Source: Streptomyces rishiriensis
GTDB lineage: Bacteria; Actinomycetota; Actinomycetes; Streptomycetales; Streptomycetaceae
NCBI RefSeq assembly: GCF_030815485.1
Contig: NZ_JAUSWV010000001.1
Coordinates: forward strand, 1-64,000
DNA: 64,000 nt
Reading direction: 5' to 3'
Positions within the stretch are counted from its first letter, which is position 1. Each line of letters begins with the position of its first letter. The notes beneath the pieces are model-generated. The model saw only the letters and a program-made list of their open reading frames with translations, was not told the origin of the DNA and ran no database searches. Below are positions 41,266 to 49,641 of the stretch, in pieces. Made by a program: the position numbers and the translations under genes.

Positions 41266-42393
41266 AGAGGTCGTTTTGATCTGCCTTGCCTGTTTATAGA
41301 CGGATTCCCGATGGGTGAGGATGCGATGCGAAAGAGGCAGCCGGTGTGGCTGGGGTCGATGAGTCCTGAGGTGTGACTGTTGGGGCGGAGTGCTGCTCGT
41401 TCCTGTCTCATCCCAGGATGCCCGGTTTCCCAGGCTGGGTGCTTCCGTCGTCATTGCTGTGCGCCTGGGCGCACTCGTTGAGCGGCGGTACGCCGGAGGC
41501 ATGCCAAGTCGACGTCCTTATCCGAGTGATTTGTCCGATGCCCGCTGGGAGTTGGTCGAGCCGGTCCTGGCGGCCTGGCGCTTCGAGCGCCGTGGCAGAG
41601 CTCTGGACTTCGGCCGGCCGCCCGAGCATGACCTGCGCGACATCATGGACGCGATCTTGTATGTGGACCGCACCGGGGTCCAGTGGCGCTACCTCCCGCA
41701 CGACTTCCCGCACTGGAACACGGTTTACGGCTACTTCGCCAGGTGGCAGCAGGAAGGCGTATTCGCCCAGCTCAACGGCCTGCTCAGGCAACTCTTACGA
41801 CAGAAGGAAGGCCGGGAGGCCGAACCGTCGGCCTGCGTGATCGACGCGCAGAGCGTGAAAACCTCCACCAGTGTGCTCGCCACCAGCCAGGGCATCGATG
41901 CCGGCAAGAAGATCGTCGGACGGAAACGAAGCATCGTCACCGACACCATCGGCCTTGTGCTCGCCGTGTTGGTCACCGCGGCAAGCGTGCAGGACTCCAT
42001 CGCCGGCACCCAGCTCCTGGACCAGGTCGCCGCCGCACATCCCAGCATCCGCAAAGCGTGGGTCGACGGCGGCTACCGCCAGCACCTCGTCGAGCACGCA
42101 GCCACCCTCGGCATCGACATGGAAATCACTCAACGCAAGCCCGGGAGCAGGGGATTCACCCCCATCCCGAAACGCTGGGCGGTCGAGCGGACCTACGGCT
42201 GGCTCATGCTCCACCGCCGGCTGGCCCGCGACTACGAAACCCACCCGCACCGATCCGAAGCCATGATCCACGTCGCCATGACCGACCTCATGGCCCGCCG
42301 CCTCACCAGCGAGAACACCATCTCTTGGCGCGACCCGGAACCGCGGACCAAACTGCAGATTCCGGGATGAAACAACGGGAGAAAACGACCTCT
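41266..42393 (+). mobile_element. IS5-family insertion sequence, apparently complete
   Basis: Terminal inverted repeats AGAGGTCGTTTT at 41266-41277 and 42382-42393 bracket one transposase gene, giving about 1.13 kb. I did not find a clear target-site duplication next to the ends. It separates the SRPBCC gene from the YaaC-like gene. Confidence 0.8.
41501..42370 (+). CDS. IS5-family transposase
   Basis: A 289-residue protein from ATG 41501. The N-terminal domain (MPSRRPYPSDLSDARWELVE) and VDRTGVQWRYLPHDFPHWNT are followed by the DDE catalytic set: first Asp in ACVIDAQSVKTS, second in KAWVDGGYRQHL, and Glu in RWAVERTYGWLMLHRRLARD. One frame without frameshift, unlike the IS427-like elements in this window. 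The conserved catalytic residues and intact ends suggest an active copy. Confidence 0.9.
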   Translation: MPSRRPYPSDLSDARWELVEPVLAAWRFERRGRALDFGRPPEHDLRDIMDAILYVDRTGVQWRYLPHDFPHWNTVYGYFARWQQEGVFAQLNGLLRQLLRQKEGREAEPSACVIDAQSVKTSTSVLATSQGIDAGKKIVGRKRSIVTDTIGLVLAVLVTAASVQDSIAGTQLLDQVAAAHPSIRKAWVDGGYRQHLVEHAATLGIDMEITQRKPGSRGFTPIPKRWAVERTYGWLMLHRRLARDYETHPHRSEAMIHVAMTDLMARRLTSENTISWRDPEPRTKLQIPG

Positions 42394-42657
42394 GAAGAGC
42401 AAGCATCCGCAATTGGATCGTGAAAGCAGCGTGCACGCGTCGTCAGGATTCCGCTCGCTTCGCGATCGCATCGCCCTGGTGCCCTACCGGTTCGTCGTCG
42501 TACGGCACAGAAGCGGAGCGCCGGGCCACGCCACCGGTGTACGCCATGAGGCGGTCTATCTGGGCAGCGCCGCCACCCACCTACTGGCTCGCCTCACCGG
42601 CCCGCCCGAGACAATTACTCGCTCGTGGAGGGGCGTTGTTGCCGCTACGGTGCTGCC

Positions 42658-43710
42658 GTGGATCTGATGAATTTGTCCGGAGACGAACTCTGGCGATGGC
42701 TGCGCGGAACGCGCTGGAAGCCGCCGAAGGCCGCCAAGGCAGACCAGGAACGCCGCGAGACCTACGTGTTCGCCCTGGAACAGGCGGAACAGATGTTCCG
42801 TGCCGCCGCCACCGTGGGTCCCGCCGCTCAGCCACTCCTCCTCTTCTACGGCCTGAGCCAGGCAGGTCGCGCCGTCATGGCGACCGCGCCAGTCACAGGG
42901 GACGAGTGGCGGCTCGTCGGGCACGGCATCAGCCAGGACCCCAAGACCTTTGCCGGTCCCCTCGCCGAAATAGCCGTCACGACGTCCAGGGAGGGCTCCC
43001 GCGGTAGCTTCGTGCGGCTGTCCAAGGCGCTTGACTCTCCTCTCTGGCAAGACTCGGCAGTCCCCCTCGGCACCCTGTGGGACTGCCTCCCGGAGAATCG
43101 TCTGTCGCCGCTGAACGCCGTCACTGATGAGCGGCGCACGCCGCTTGGTCTCGACGAGCGAACTTTGTCAGGCGGCCAGCACCCACTGGCCAGCGTCGAC
43201 ATCTGGGACTTCCCGCCGTGGGTTGCGTCCGCGGGAAGTGTCGAAGCGCTGAAGGCCTACATGAAGGCGTTCCCCGGTTCCGAGGGGTTCGACTATCTGT
43301 GGCGTGGGTCGTCGGAGGCGAAGGAACCCGACTTCTCCCTGGACCTAGACGGCTGGGGTGGGCTCCCGATGCACTGGCGTGTGCCGCCTGGAAGTGACGG
43401 CAGCTTTGAAGACCGGCGTACGCTCATCAGGGCTATGACGAGGCCGTATGGGCGTTCCCGTTACCTGGTTCCCGCCGTAGGCAGCAACGCCAAGAGCGTG
43501 CACCCCCTTATGACCTGGTGGGCCGTCCTGCACACCCTGTCGATGTTGGCCCGTTACGAGCCTGCTCAGTGGAGCAAGCACATCCACGTTGACTCCAGTC
43601 AGCAGGCCGTACCGCTTGAATCGCTGCTGGAGAAGGCGCTCAGCACGATGCCCATCCTCCTCGCCTACACTCTGGATGAACTTTCCGGAGGCGAACTGAC
43701 CAGCCGCTGA
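42658..43710 (+). CDS. YaaC-like protein
   Basis: A 350-residue protein from GTG 42658 (ATG 42667 is also possible). It has features of the YaaC family: PAAQPLLLFYGLSQAGRAVM in the N-terminal third, and HPLMTWWAVLHTLSMLARYE, then LESLLEKALSTMPILLAYTL at the C-terminus. YaaC-like proteins are of unknown function and in actinobacteria are often found in accessory regions. Here the gene stands between an IS and a transposase remnant. It is helical, with no signal peptide or membrane helix. Confidence 0.7.
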   Translation: MDLMNLSGDELWRWLRGTRWKPPKAAKADQERRETYVFALEQAEQMFRAAATVGPAAQPLLLFYGLSQAGRAVMATAPVTGDEWRLVGHGISQDPKTFAGPLAEIAVTTSREGSRGSFVRLSKALDSPLWQDSAVPLGTLWDCLPENRLSPLNAVTDERRTPLGLDERTLSGGQHPLASVDIWDFPPWVASAGSVEALKAYMKAFPGSEGFDYLWRGSSEAKEPDFSLDLDGWGGLPMHWRVPPGSDGSFEDRRTLIRAMTRPYGRSRYLVPAVGSNAKSVHPLMTWWAVLHTLSMLARYEPAQWSKHIHVDSSQQAVPLESLLEKALSTMPILLAYTLDELSGGELTSR

Positions 43711-43752
43711 ACGACGGGCGCCGCACCGCTCCAGGCCGTCCCGAGGTGCCCT

Positions 43753-44126
43753 TCAGGATCTCCAGCAGATGAGCGCGCATCCGGGGGTGATGAATCTTCT
43801 GCGCCAGGTCGACCAGTGCAGGATGTGGTCGACCGGGGTGGGTCGGCGGTTGGTGAGGCGGGTGATCAGGCGTCGGATTTCGGCGAGGCTGAGGTGGACG
43901 AGCTGGGAGGATCCGTTTCTGCTTTGTCCGTGTCCAGCTGTCGGGCCCGCAGGACGGTCAGGCAGGCGTGGGCGGCCATGGCCAGGGTCATGTGGCGGTG
44001 CCATCCGGGGTAGCGGCGGACCTGGTAGTCGTCCAGGCCGCATTCCTGCTTCGCGGTCTGGAAGCATTCCTCGACTGCCCATCGGCTGCCCGCAACACGG
44101 ATCAGTTCGTCCAGCTGACGCCTCAA
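43753..44126 (-). pseudogene. C-terminal remnant of an IS701-like transposase
   Basis: One frame reads [60 protein letters not shown], the region around the catalytic Glu of IS701-type transposases. An adjoining frame continues [20 protein letters not shown] and LHWSTWRRRF. The rest of the transposase is missing and there is a frameshift near 43890. It is joined directly to the 5-prime region of the membrane protein at 44231. Confidence 0.65.
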
Positions 44127-44230
44127 GACGGCGCTTCGGTCGCGATCTCACCAGGAGTTAAGTCCGCTATTTGTGCCAACCGCCTGCGTGGATGCGCCGG
44201 AATGCGATCAGCTTTCACCACCATGAACGG

Positions 44231-44938
44231 ATGAAGCCGCCAGGTGTTGACCAGGAACCTCGCACGCTCGACGACGTCCAGGCCAAAATCGGCAAGCGCC
44301 TCGACGATGTCGCCAAAATCCTTGCTGGTGCCCTGGTCACAGTGGCCGGCGTCATGACTTCCCTGGGCTTGACGAGCGATGTCGTATTCGTCGCACTCAA
44401 CAATGAGTCGTGGCCCATCTTCGTAGCTGCGCTCAGCGCCGTCCTCGCCATCGTTTGCAGCATCGTTGCCTTGCTCATCCATCCGACACGGCGAGGCAAC
44501 GTGTGGGAGACGGTTGTCCTGGGGCTCGGTGTCATCTTCTACATGGTGGCCCTGAGCGTGGCGGTCGTCGGCGCGGCCCAGGCAGCGAGTGGGAACGGGC
44601 GTCCGACGCTGATCAACATCAAGCTCGAAGGGCCGGATTCCGATCGAAGGCTGAGCTTCGACGTCCACGCGGACGGTGTTGACCGGTGGGCGAGTGTCAA
44701 CGTGTACGTGACGGTCGTAGATGCAAACATGACTGATCTCCCCGGTATCCCCGACCTCTACAGCGTCAGCCTCAGACCCAATAACAAGGGCGACATCGAC
44801 CACCAGATCAGCATGTCGCTCGCGGCCCCACGGAATGCCTGGGGAATCGAGATCATCGCCGTGACTGTCGGCGGGAATGGGGACTGCGAAAGCCGGTCGC
44901 CGCACGGTCCATCGTGCGCGGTGGTCCAGCTGTCCTGA
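44231..44938 (+). CDS. Membrane protein with extracellular beta domain
   Basis: A 235-residue protein from ATG 44231. The first 30 residues are helical (LDDVQAKIGKRLDDVAKILA). Three hydrophobic segments follow: GALVTVAGVMTSLGL, WPIFVAALSAVLAIVCSIVA, VVLGLGVIFYMVALSVAVVG. After the last segment comes a 110-residue beta-rich region (INIKLEGPDSDRRLSFDVHA, ASVNVYVTVVDANMTDLPGI, IEIIAVTVGGNGDC), probably outside the cell, with two cysteines near the end. Unknown family. Its start is close to the transposase remnant, so the native promoter may be lost. Confidence 0.65.
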   Translation: MKPPGVDQEPRTLDDVQAKIGKRLDDVAKILAGALVTVAGVMTSLGLTSDVVFVALNNESWPIFVAALSAVLAIVCSIVALLIHPTRRGNVWETVVLGLGVIFYMVALSVAVVGAAQAASGNGRPTLINIKLEGPDSDRRLSFDVHADGVDRWASVNVYVTVVDANMTDLPGIPDLYSVSLRPNNKGDIDHQISMSLAAPRNAWGIEIIAVTVGGNGDCESRSPHGPSCAVVQLS

Positions 44939-45032
44939 CCGTCCGAGGACAGACGCAGAATTCAACTTCCATGATCTTCCCTCATAGGGTCTTGTACCTG
45001 TGTGAATCGTACACTCGTGGTTACGTGCGGTT

Positions 45033-45720
45033 TTGGGCGCGATGCTGCTGACGCTGACCAGTGTCATGCCGGCCTCTGCCGGGACGGCCCCGATCGAGCC
45101 CAATACGGCCGGCGGGCTGCATCTGCCGCCGTCGGCGACGCCGGCCGCAGGACCCGAACTCCACGGCGACGCCTTCGCGGCTGCCGGTGGGCGGCCCGTC
45201 TCGGGCAAAACCCCGGAGGCCGGTCCGGCATGGAAAAAGGTGGGGGATACATGGCAGGTGGATCGCACCACCGTGACCCTGCGCAACACGGTGACGGACC
45301 CAGACGGCGACCAGAGTGATCTGACGTTCGATGTGTGGACCGTGAACACGGACGGCTCGCCGAAGGCACACGTCGACACCTACGAGAACCAGTACGGCAT
45401 GCCCGTCTCCGGCTACGTCAAGTCCGGTGAGAAAGCCTCTGTCACCATCGACTACGGCTACCTCAAGCCCGGCTCGACGTACGCGTTCCGTACTTCCGCC
45501 TACGATGGCGGCCTGTACGAAACTGACTGGTCCCCGTGGGCGAAGTTCACGATCCGGAACCACGCCGTCGACATCACCTTGCCTGAACCCAACAAGGACG
45601 CGCCGGCCGTTGACCTGGACCAGTACCAGAAGCCGCAGGTAACCAACGACCATGTGAATTCATCCCCCGGCAACACCGGTTCCCTGACCAGGGACGAGTT
45701 GCCCGCACCGCTCGGCAAGG
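45033..45720 (+). pseudogene. N-terminal fragment of a large secreted protein
   Basis: A signal-peptide-like start (LRAVLGAMLLTLTSVMPASA) is followed by a Pro/Ala linker and a fibronectin-like module (TWQVDRTTVTLRNTVTDPDG, TFDVWTVNTDGSPKAHVDTY, KPGSTYAFRTSAYDGGLYET). This is the beginning of large DNRLRE/RHS-type secreted Streptomyces proteins. The frame has no normal start (an in-frame TGA lies just upstream at 45003; TTG 45033 is the first candidate) and after about 45715 it runs into unrelated sequence. It is truncated at the 3-prime end and perhaps at both. Confidence 0.6.
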
Positions 45721-46221
45721 GCTCTGGCCTACTCCTATCTCACCCGCGCCCGGGCATCGCGAGGTGAGCTGCAAGAGGCAGTTCGCCTCGCTGTCATAGC
45801 AAGCAACCACGGTGACGCAGAGGCCCTGAGCAAGCTATCCCAGTTCCTCGAACAAATCGGGCGCCCCCAGGATGCCGAGCACATTGCCATGAAAGCTACA
45901 CGCAGAGGCGACGTAGACGCCCTGGCGCGGCTTGGTTTCATGAAAGAGCGGCAGGGGCTTCGTGGCGAATCTGAACGGTTCGTACGGCTCGCCGCAACCG
46001 CGGGTAGTCGGCACGCTCTCAACGTGCTTGCCCAAATGCGCCTCGACTCCGGACTACGTGCTGATGCCGAACGTCTCGCCCTACTGGCAGCCAATCAAGG
46101 AATCAGCGCGGGCCGACAATCACCTTCGATCTGGCAAGCCCTCTGGCCATCCGGCCTGGAACCGAATGGAACACCGACCATCCCCTCACGAGAGGAAGCA
46201 GGTCCGCTTGCGGAGCGATAA
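45721..46221 (+). pseudogene. C-terminal TPR/Sel1-like repeat fragment
   Basis: Without a start codon the frame continues from ALAYSYLTRARASRGELQEA through ALSKLSQFLEQIGRPQDAEH, ALARLGFMKERQGLRGESER and ALNVLAQMRLDSGLRADAER to LWPSGLEPNGTPTIP. These are about 35-residue helical repeats and the G-L-x-P-x-G-x-P-x-x-P tail that ends many large Streptomyces TPR proteins (often NACHT or AAA type). The upstream 1,000 or more residues are gone; the junction with the secreted-protein fragment is within a few bases of 45721. Confidence 0.6.
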
Positions 46222-46292
46222 ATAACGCCCCGGCACCGGACTAGCGCGAGAACAGGGACGGCCTAAGGTGCGGCCCCAGTGCTTCATTGACT

Positions 46293-47255
46293 TTAGCCGT
46301 TGTTGGCGATCCTCCTAGCGCACGATATAAGCAGTTCCCTCAGAGCTCCGCCGGCTTCACACGCACTGAGTACCGCAATAATTGCTTCGCTCCAGCGCTT
46401 CAATCTGGCAGGATCAGGCGACTCAACTACGGCGTCCTGCTCAAGGAGCGCAGCCAACTCCACCAGATCAAACATTTGATCCTCCGGCAAGCCCATCAGC
46501 GGCGCCGAGAAATGCAGCGCTCGAGCAATTAACACAGGCTCACCAGGTGCAGGATCCTGTGAGGTGTCCGGCCGCCTTACATCCCCAGAAAAATTCTCCT
46601 CAATTCGCGAGAGGCGATGCTCGACAGACTCTTGCCTCTCGCGCATTTCCGAAAGTTGTACCCCTCGGCGAGCTGCTCGACGTTGCTCCAGCTCGATCCT
46701 ATTTCTTGCCGCAGGAGTCATTTCTCCCCAAATAGCCCCTCGGCGTTCCTCATTGAAATACCAAATAATCCCCAAAATGTGAGCGGCGGTTAACGAATCG
46801 ACGCCCTGTAGAATCTCTACAGCGGCTTCTAGTGGAATCTCACTTAGCACCAACGCCGCCAGTTCTGGACTAGCTTCCATAGCCAAAGCGGCTTTAACTG
46901 CATCGGGATCTAACTCTGGCGGCCTTTTTTGCAGCTCAGAGAATCTCATGAGGGCCACCTCCAACCTCTGCTGCTCATTTCCATTCCTGCATGCTGCATA
47001 GCGCAGCTCGTGCAACCGGTCAGCCAACATGGAAGAATTTCCATCAGACTCGCTGACATAGGTTACCAAATCGTCAATGAACTCGCGCTCAGCGATTCGA
47101 TCACCGTGAAAGTACCGCGAAATTGTAGCTGTAGAGTATTTCCTCTTCCCGTCGGGTCCTTTGCAGTAATCAGCAAAACCAACTTGCGTCTTCCCGGACT
47201 CACGAAGAATTTTTTGGAGCCGTTCACCCAGCTGTACAGCCGTCTCGTGAGGCAT
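46293..47255 (-). CDS. Xre-family regulator with long helical C-terminal domain
   Basis: A 320-residue protein. The N-terminal HTH is recognisable as ETAVQLGERLQKILRESGKT, QVGFADYCKGPDGKRKYSTA, TISRYFHGDRI. The remaining 240 residues are helical (ELAALVLSEIPLEAAVEILQ, EQRRAARRGVQLSEMRERQE, a coiled-coil segment EHRLSRIEENF, and a C-terminal LIARALHFSAPLMGLPEDQM). The layout is that of actinobacterial Xre regulators with a sensor domain. The gene is clearly less GC rich than its surroundings, suggesting horizontal gain. No partner gene is adjacent. Confidence 0.75.
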   Translation of the reverse strand: MPHETAVQLGERLQKILRESGKTQVGFADYCKGPDGKRKYSTATISRYFHGDRIAEREFIDDLVTYVSESDGNSSMLADRLHELRYAACRNGNEQQRLEVALMRFSELQKRPPELDPDAVKAALAMEASPELAALVLSEIPLEAAVEILQGVDSLTAAHILGIIWYFNEERRGAIWGEMTPAARNRIELEQRRAARRGVQLSEMRERQESVEHRLSRIEENFSGDVRRPDTSQDPAPGEPVLIARALHFSAPLMGLPEDQMFDLVELAALLEQDAVVESPDPARLKRWSEAIIAVLSACEAGGALRELLISCARRIANNG

Positions 47256-47488
47256 ACCTCACCTTCCCTAACAGGAATCAGCAATATCGCAGCAAATCGA
47301 ACATCAGCTTCGAACGCGCGCCCTAGATCGAGATATGGCTGGCAAAATTTCCGGCCCCGGTAATTTGGGTTACCCACTTCGGTAACCGCTTAGTCGGCGT
47401 CAAGCTCATGTTGAGCCCCCAGACGGAGGTCTCATGGTCGAACGGCTGCGCAGCGTATCGGGCAGCCAGAAGTAGGGTGAGGAACTAC

Positions 47489-47695
47489 ATGCTCGTCGGC
47501 GATCTTCTTCTGCTCCTTATGGCCATCCTGCTGCTAGTTGTGCTCTCCTCAGTGATCGGTTTGATCGCTTTCGGGGTCGCCAGGTGGGGTGGAGCCAAAG
47601 TTCCAACTGCGATCACCAGTGCAAGCGTGGCCACCGCTACGACGATGCTCATCGGTATCGGCCTGCTCGCTGCCGTCATTCCTCTCGCCACGTAG
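47489..47695 (+). CDS. Small two-helix membrane protein
   Basis: A 68-residue protein from ATG 47489: MLVGDLLLLLMAILLLVVLS, then SVIGLIAFGVARWGGAKVPT, AITSASVATATTMLIGIGLL. Two transmembrane helices are joined by a short basic turn (ARWGGAK), like small holin-like or regulatory membrane peptides. A weak GGTGAGG site precedes the start. It lies just before the frameshifted gene at 47809. Confidence 0.6.
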   Translation: MLVGDLLLLLMAILLLVVLSSVIGLIAFGVARWGGAKVPTAITSASVATATTMLIGIGLLAAVIPLAT

Positions 47696-47808
47696 GAGAG
47701 ACCGAGTCTCCAACCAGCGGACAGGGTTGTTGTGGAACGGGCGGTGGCTCGCGCTTCCACCAAGCGGAGGCCGGGGCCAGTTGGGTCCCGGCCTCGTCTC
47801 GCGCAACG

Positions 47809-48469
47809 GTCAATCCGCTCCGCCCGGAGACCTCCCGGCATAACCTCGCCAGTCAACTGCACGAGCTGCGCTGGGTGCAGTTCCTCAGCACCGCCACATC
47901 CGGCGCCCGAACCCACCAGCTTCCCGGCGCCCTGCACGACCAGGCCGCGCACGACCTGCGCACCCTGTGCCGCGGCGCCGCCCGCCACATCTCTGCCTTC
48001 GACATCGCCCGTGACCCCGACGGTGCCCTGACCTTCGCCAGCCTGCTCTACCTCGCTGACCAGGAAGAAGGAGCCCAGTTTTGGTGGCACTACGCCGCGG
48101 GCGCCGGCAGCACCACCGCCGCCCTGAGCCTGTACCTGCTCCACCTGCGCCACGGCGACATGCGCGAAGCCCAGCACTGGGCCGGCCAGATCCACTGCCT
48201 TAACCGCCTGGACTGGACCTGCTACACACCCGTCCCCCACCAGCCCCCATCCCTCTCTCAGCGTCCGCTACACCCTCCCCCTGTCGGGGCCCACCGTCTG
48301 CGAAGACGCGGTCAAGGACGCTATCGACGAACTCCAAGCTCCCCACAGCGGGCTCCTGGGACCCGTCCCCCAGCCCATCCCCGCCCTCGCTGACCACTGG
48401 GACGAACTGAACTCGTCACGACATGAGCCCGCCAGCAGGGCACGCCAGCCTGTTCCAGCCTTCATCTGA
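47809..48469 (+). pseudogene. Frameshifted hypothetical gene
   Basis: The first frame has clear coding character: HNLASQLHELRWVQFLSTAT, ARHISAFDIARDPDGALTFA, QFWWHYAAGAGSTTAALSLY, GDMREAQHWAGQIHCLNRLD. At about 48235 (after TCYTPVP) the coding signal moves to the next frame, which reads SGPTVCEDAVKDAIDELQAP, HSGLLGPVPQPIPALADHWD and stops at 48469. One inserted or missing base near 48240-48280 explains this. The family is a Streptomyces hypothetical protein with tetratricopeptide-like helices. It is either a recent pseudogene or a sequence error. Confidence 0.55.
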
Positions 48470-48620
48470 CCGCTGATCAGCGAAACTGGGGCGAGCGGCA
48501 GTCGCGGTTGCTGGCGAAGGGGGTGGTGAGGTTCCCGCCTTTCCGCGTACGGCTGCGCCTCCATCGCGCGGTGGTGGAAGGTGACGATGCAGGAAGACCG
48601 CTGCCGAACGGAGACCACCT

Positions 48621-49316
48621 GTGCCCAGAGGCATAACCATTGGCCCGACCCACTACCCCACCAAGGAAGCTGTCCGGAACGTCTGCCGCAGCATCGTCCA
48701 GCGATACGGCATCGGCGGTGACGTCACCGGCCCCGACGACGATGCGTTCCTCCGTCATCTTCTCGAATACCACCCCGAGTACGACCTCAAGCGGGGCGAC
48801 GGCATCGCCCACTTCCGCGTCATCGCCCACACCGATCACGGACGCAGAAGCGTCGGGCTCGCTCTGGTGCGGCTCGACGGCGAGGTGGCCGACTTCTCGT
48901 GGAACGCCTGCCTGACCCCGCTCAGCCAGCGCACTCAGGTACTTGCCGCGTTGCGGCACGCGATAGCTGATCAGGTGGCGGCTTCACGGACCGCGGCGCT
49001 CGACTCCGGGCAGCCGCTCGTCTGCTCCGTCACCGGGGTACCTATCCAGTCCGCTGCCGAGCTGCATATCGACCATGCGCCCCCGACGTTCCTCGACCTG
49101 GCCGAGGGGTTCATCGCTGACAACGGTGGGGTGGACGATTTTCGGATCCTGCCCGATACAGGTGCCGGGGTCAGTTACATCGAGCTGGAGGACAAGGCGC
49201 TCGAGGGGCGCTGGCAGAACCATCATCAGAAGCGTGCCGTGCTGCGGCCGGTGCTGAAGCGGGTCAACCTTTCAGATCTGCGGCGGGCAGGAACGGCCGG
49301 CACTCCTGCTCCGTGA
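48621..49316 (+). CDS. DUF3223 (HNH-like) protein
   Basis: A 231-residue protein from GTG 48621. It reads ITIGPTHYPTKEAVRNVCRS near the N-terminus, DDDAFLRHLLEYHPEYDLKR, then LVCSVTGVPIQSAAELHIDH, APPTFLDLAEGF. C-x-x-T-G-x-x-x...H-x-D-H-x-P-P-T-F is the core of DUF3223, which resembles HNH-type His/metal sites. DUF3223 proteins occur in phage, plasmid and plant contexts and may cut nucleic acid. The gene is followed by the UvrD-like helicase-nuclease gene in the same direction (325-bp gap). Confidence 0.75.
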   Translation: MPRGITIGPTHYPTKEAVRNVCRSIVQRYGIGGDVTGPDDDAFLRHLLEYHPEYDLKRGDGIAHFRVIAHTDHGRRSVGLALVRLDGEVADFSWNACLTPLSQRTQVLAALRHAIADQVAASRTAALDSGQPLVCSVTGVPIQSAAELHIDHAPPTFLDLAEGFIADNGGVDDFRILPDTGAGVSYIELEDKALEGRWQNHHQKRAVLRPVLKRVNLSDLRRAGTAGTPAP

Positions 49317-49641
49317 ACGGCCGTGTGTGGAGCGGTTGGAACCCCGAAGCTGGCGCAGTCTGTGCCTGGTGCAGCCCTTGAGCTGACGAGACCGGAGGAA
49401 CCCCTTAGCGCAGGTCCTCCGGCGGTCTGCCCAGCTTGGGCGATGGCCGTGAAACTGCCCGGGCCCTTGTCGCGGTGCTGTCCGGAAGGGGATGACCCGG
49501 GGGTGGCCGATCGGCCATCTATTCGAAGATCCGCATGGGCGTATGAGATCAGGTGACAGGCTGTCAGTGGGCTCCGCATGCTCGTCGTGCGCGGCCGAAA
49601 CAGGGCCGGACCGAGGCGACCCGCGCTGCGGGGTGGAAGGG
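49317..49641. other. Gap before the UvrD-like gene
   Basis: Could contain the promoter of the helicase gene, or an N-terminal extension of it, since the reading frame is open back to about 49492 (start codons ATG/GTG). No hairpin or other element noticed. Confidence 0.4.

Noticed and set aside
47063..47377. A 104-codon - strand frame upstream of the Xre regulator
   Set aside because: It overlaps the regulator's 5-prime end in another frame and has no supported start.
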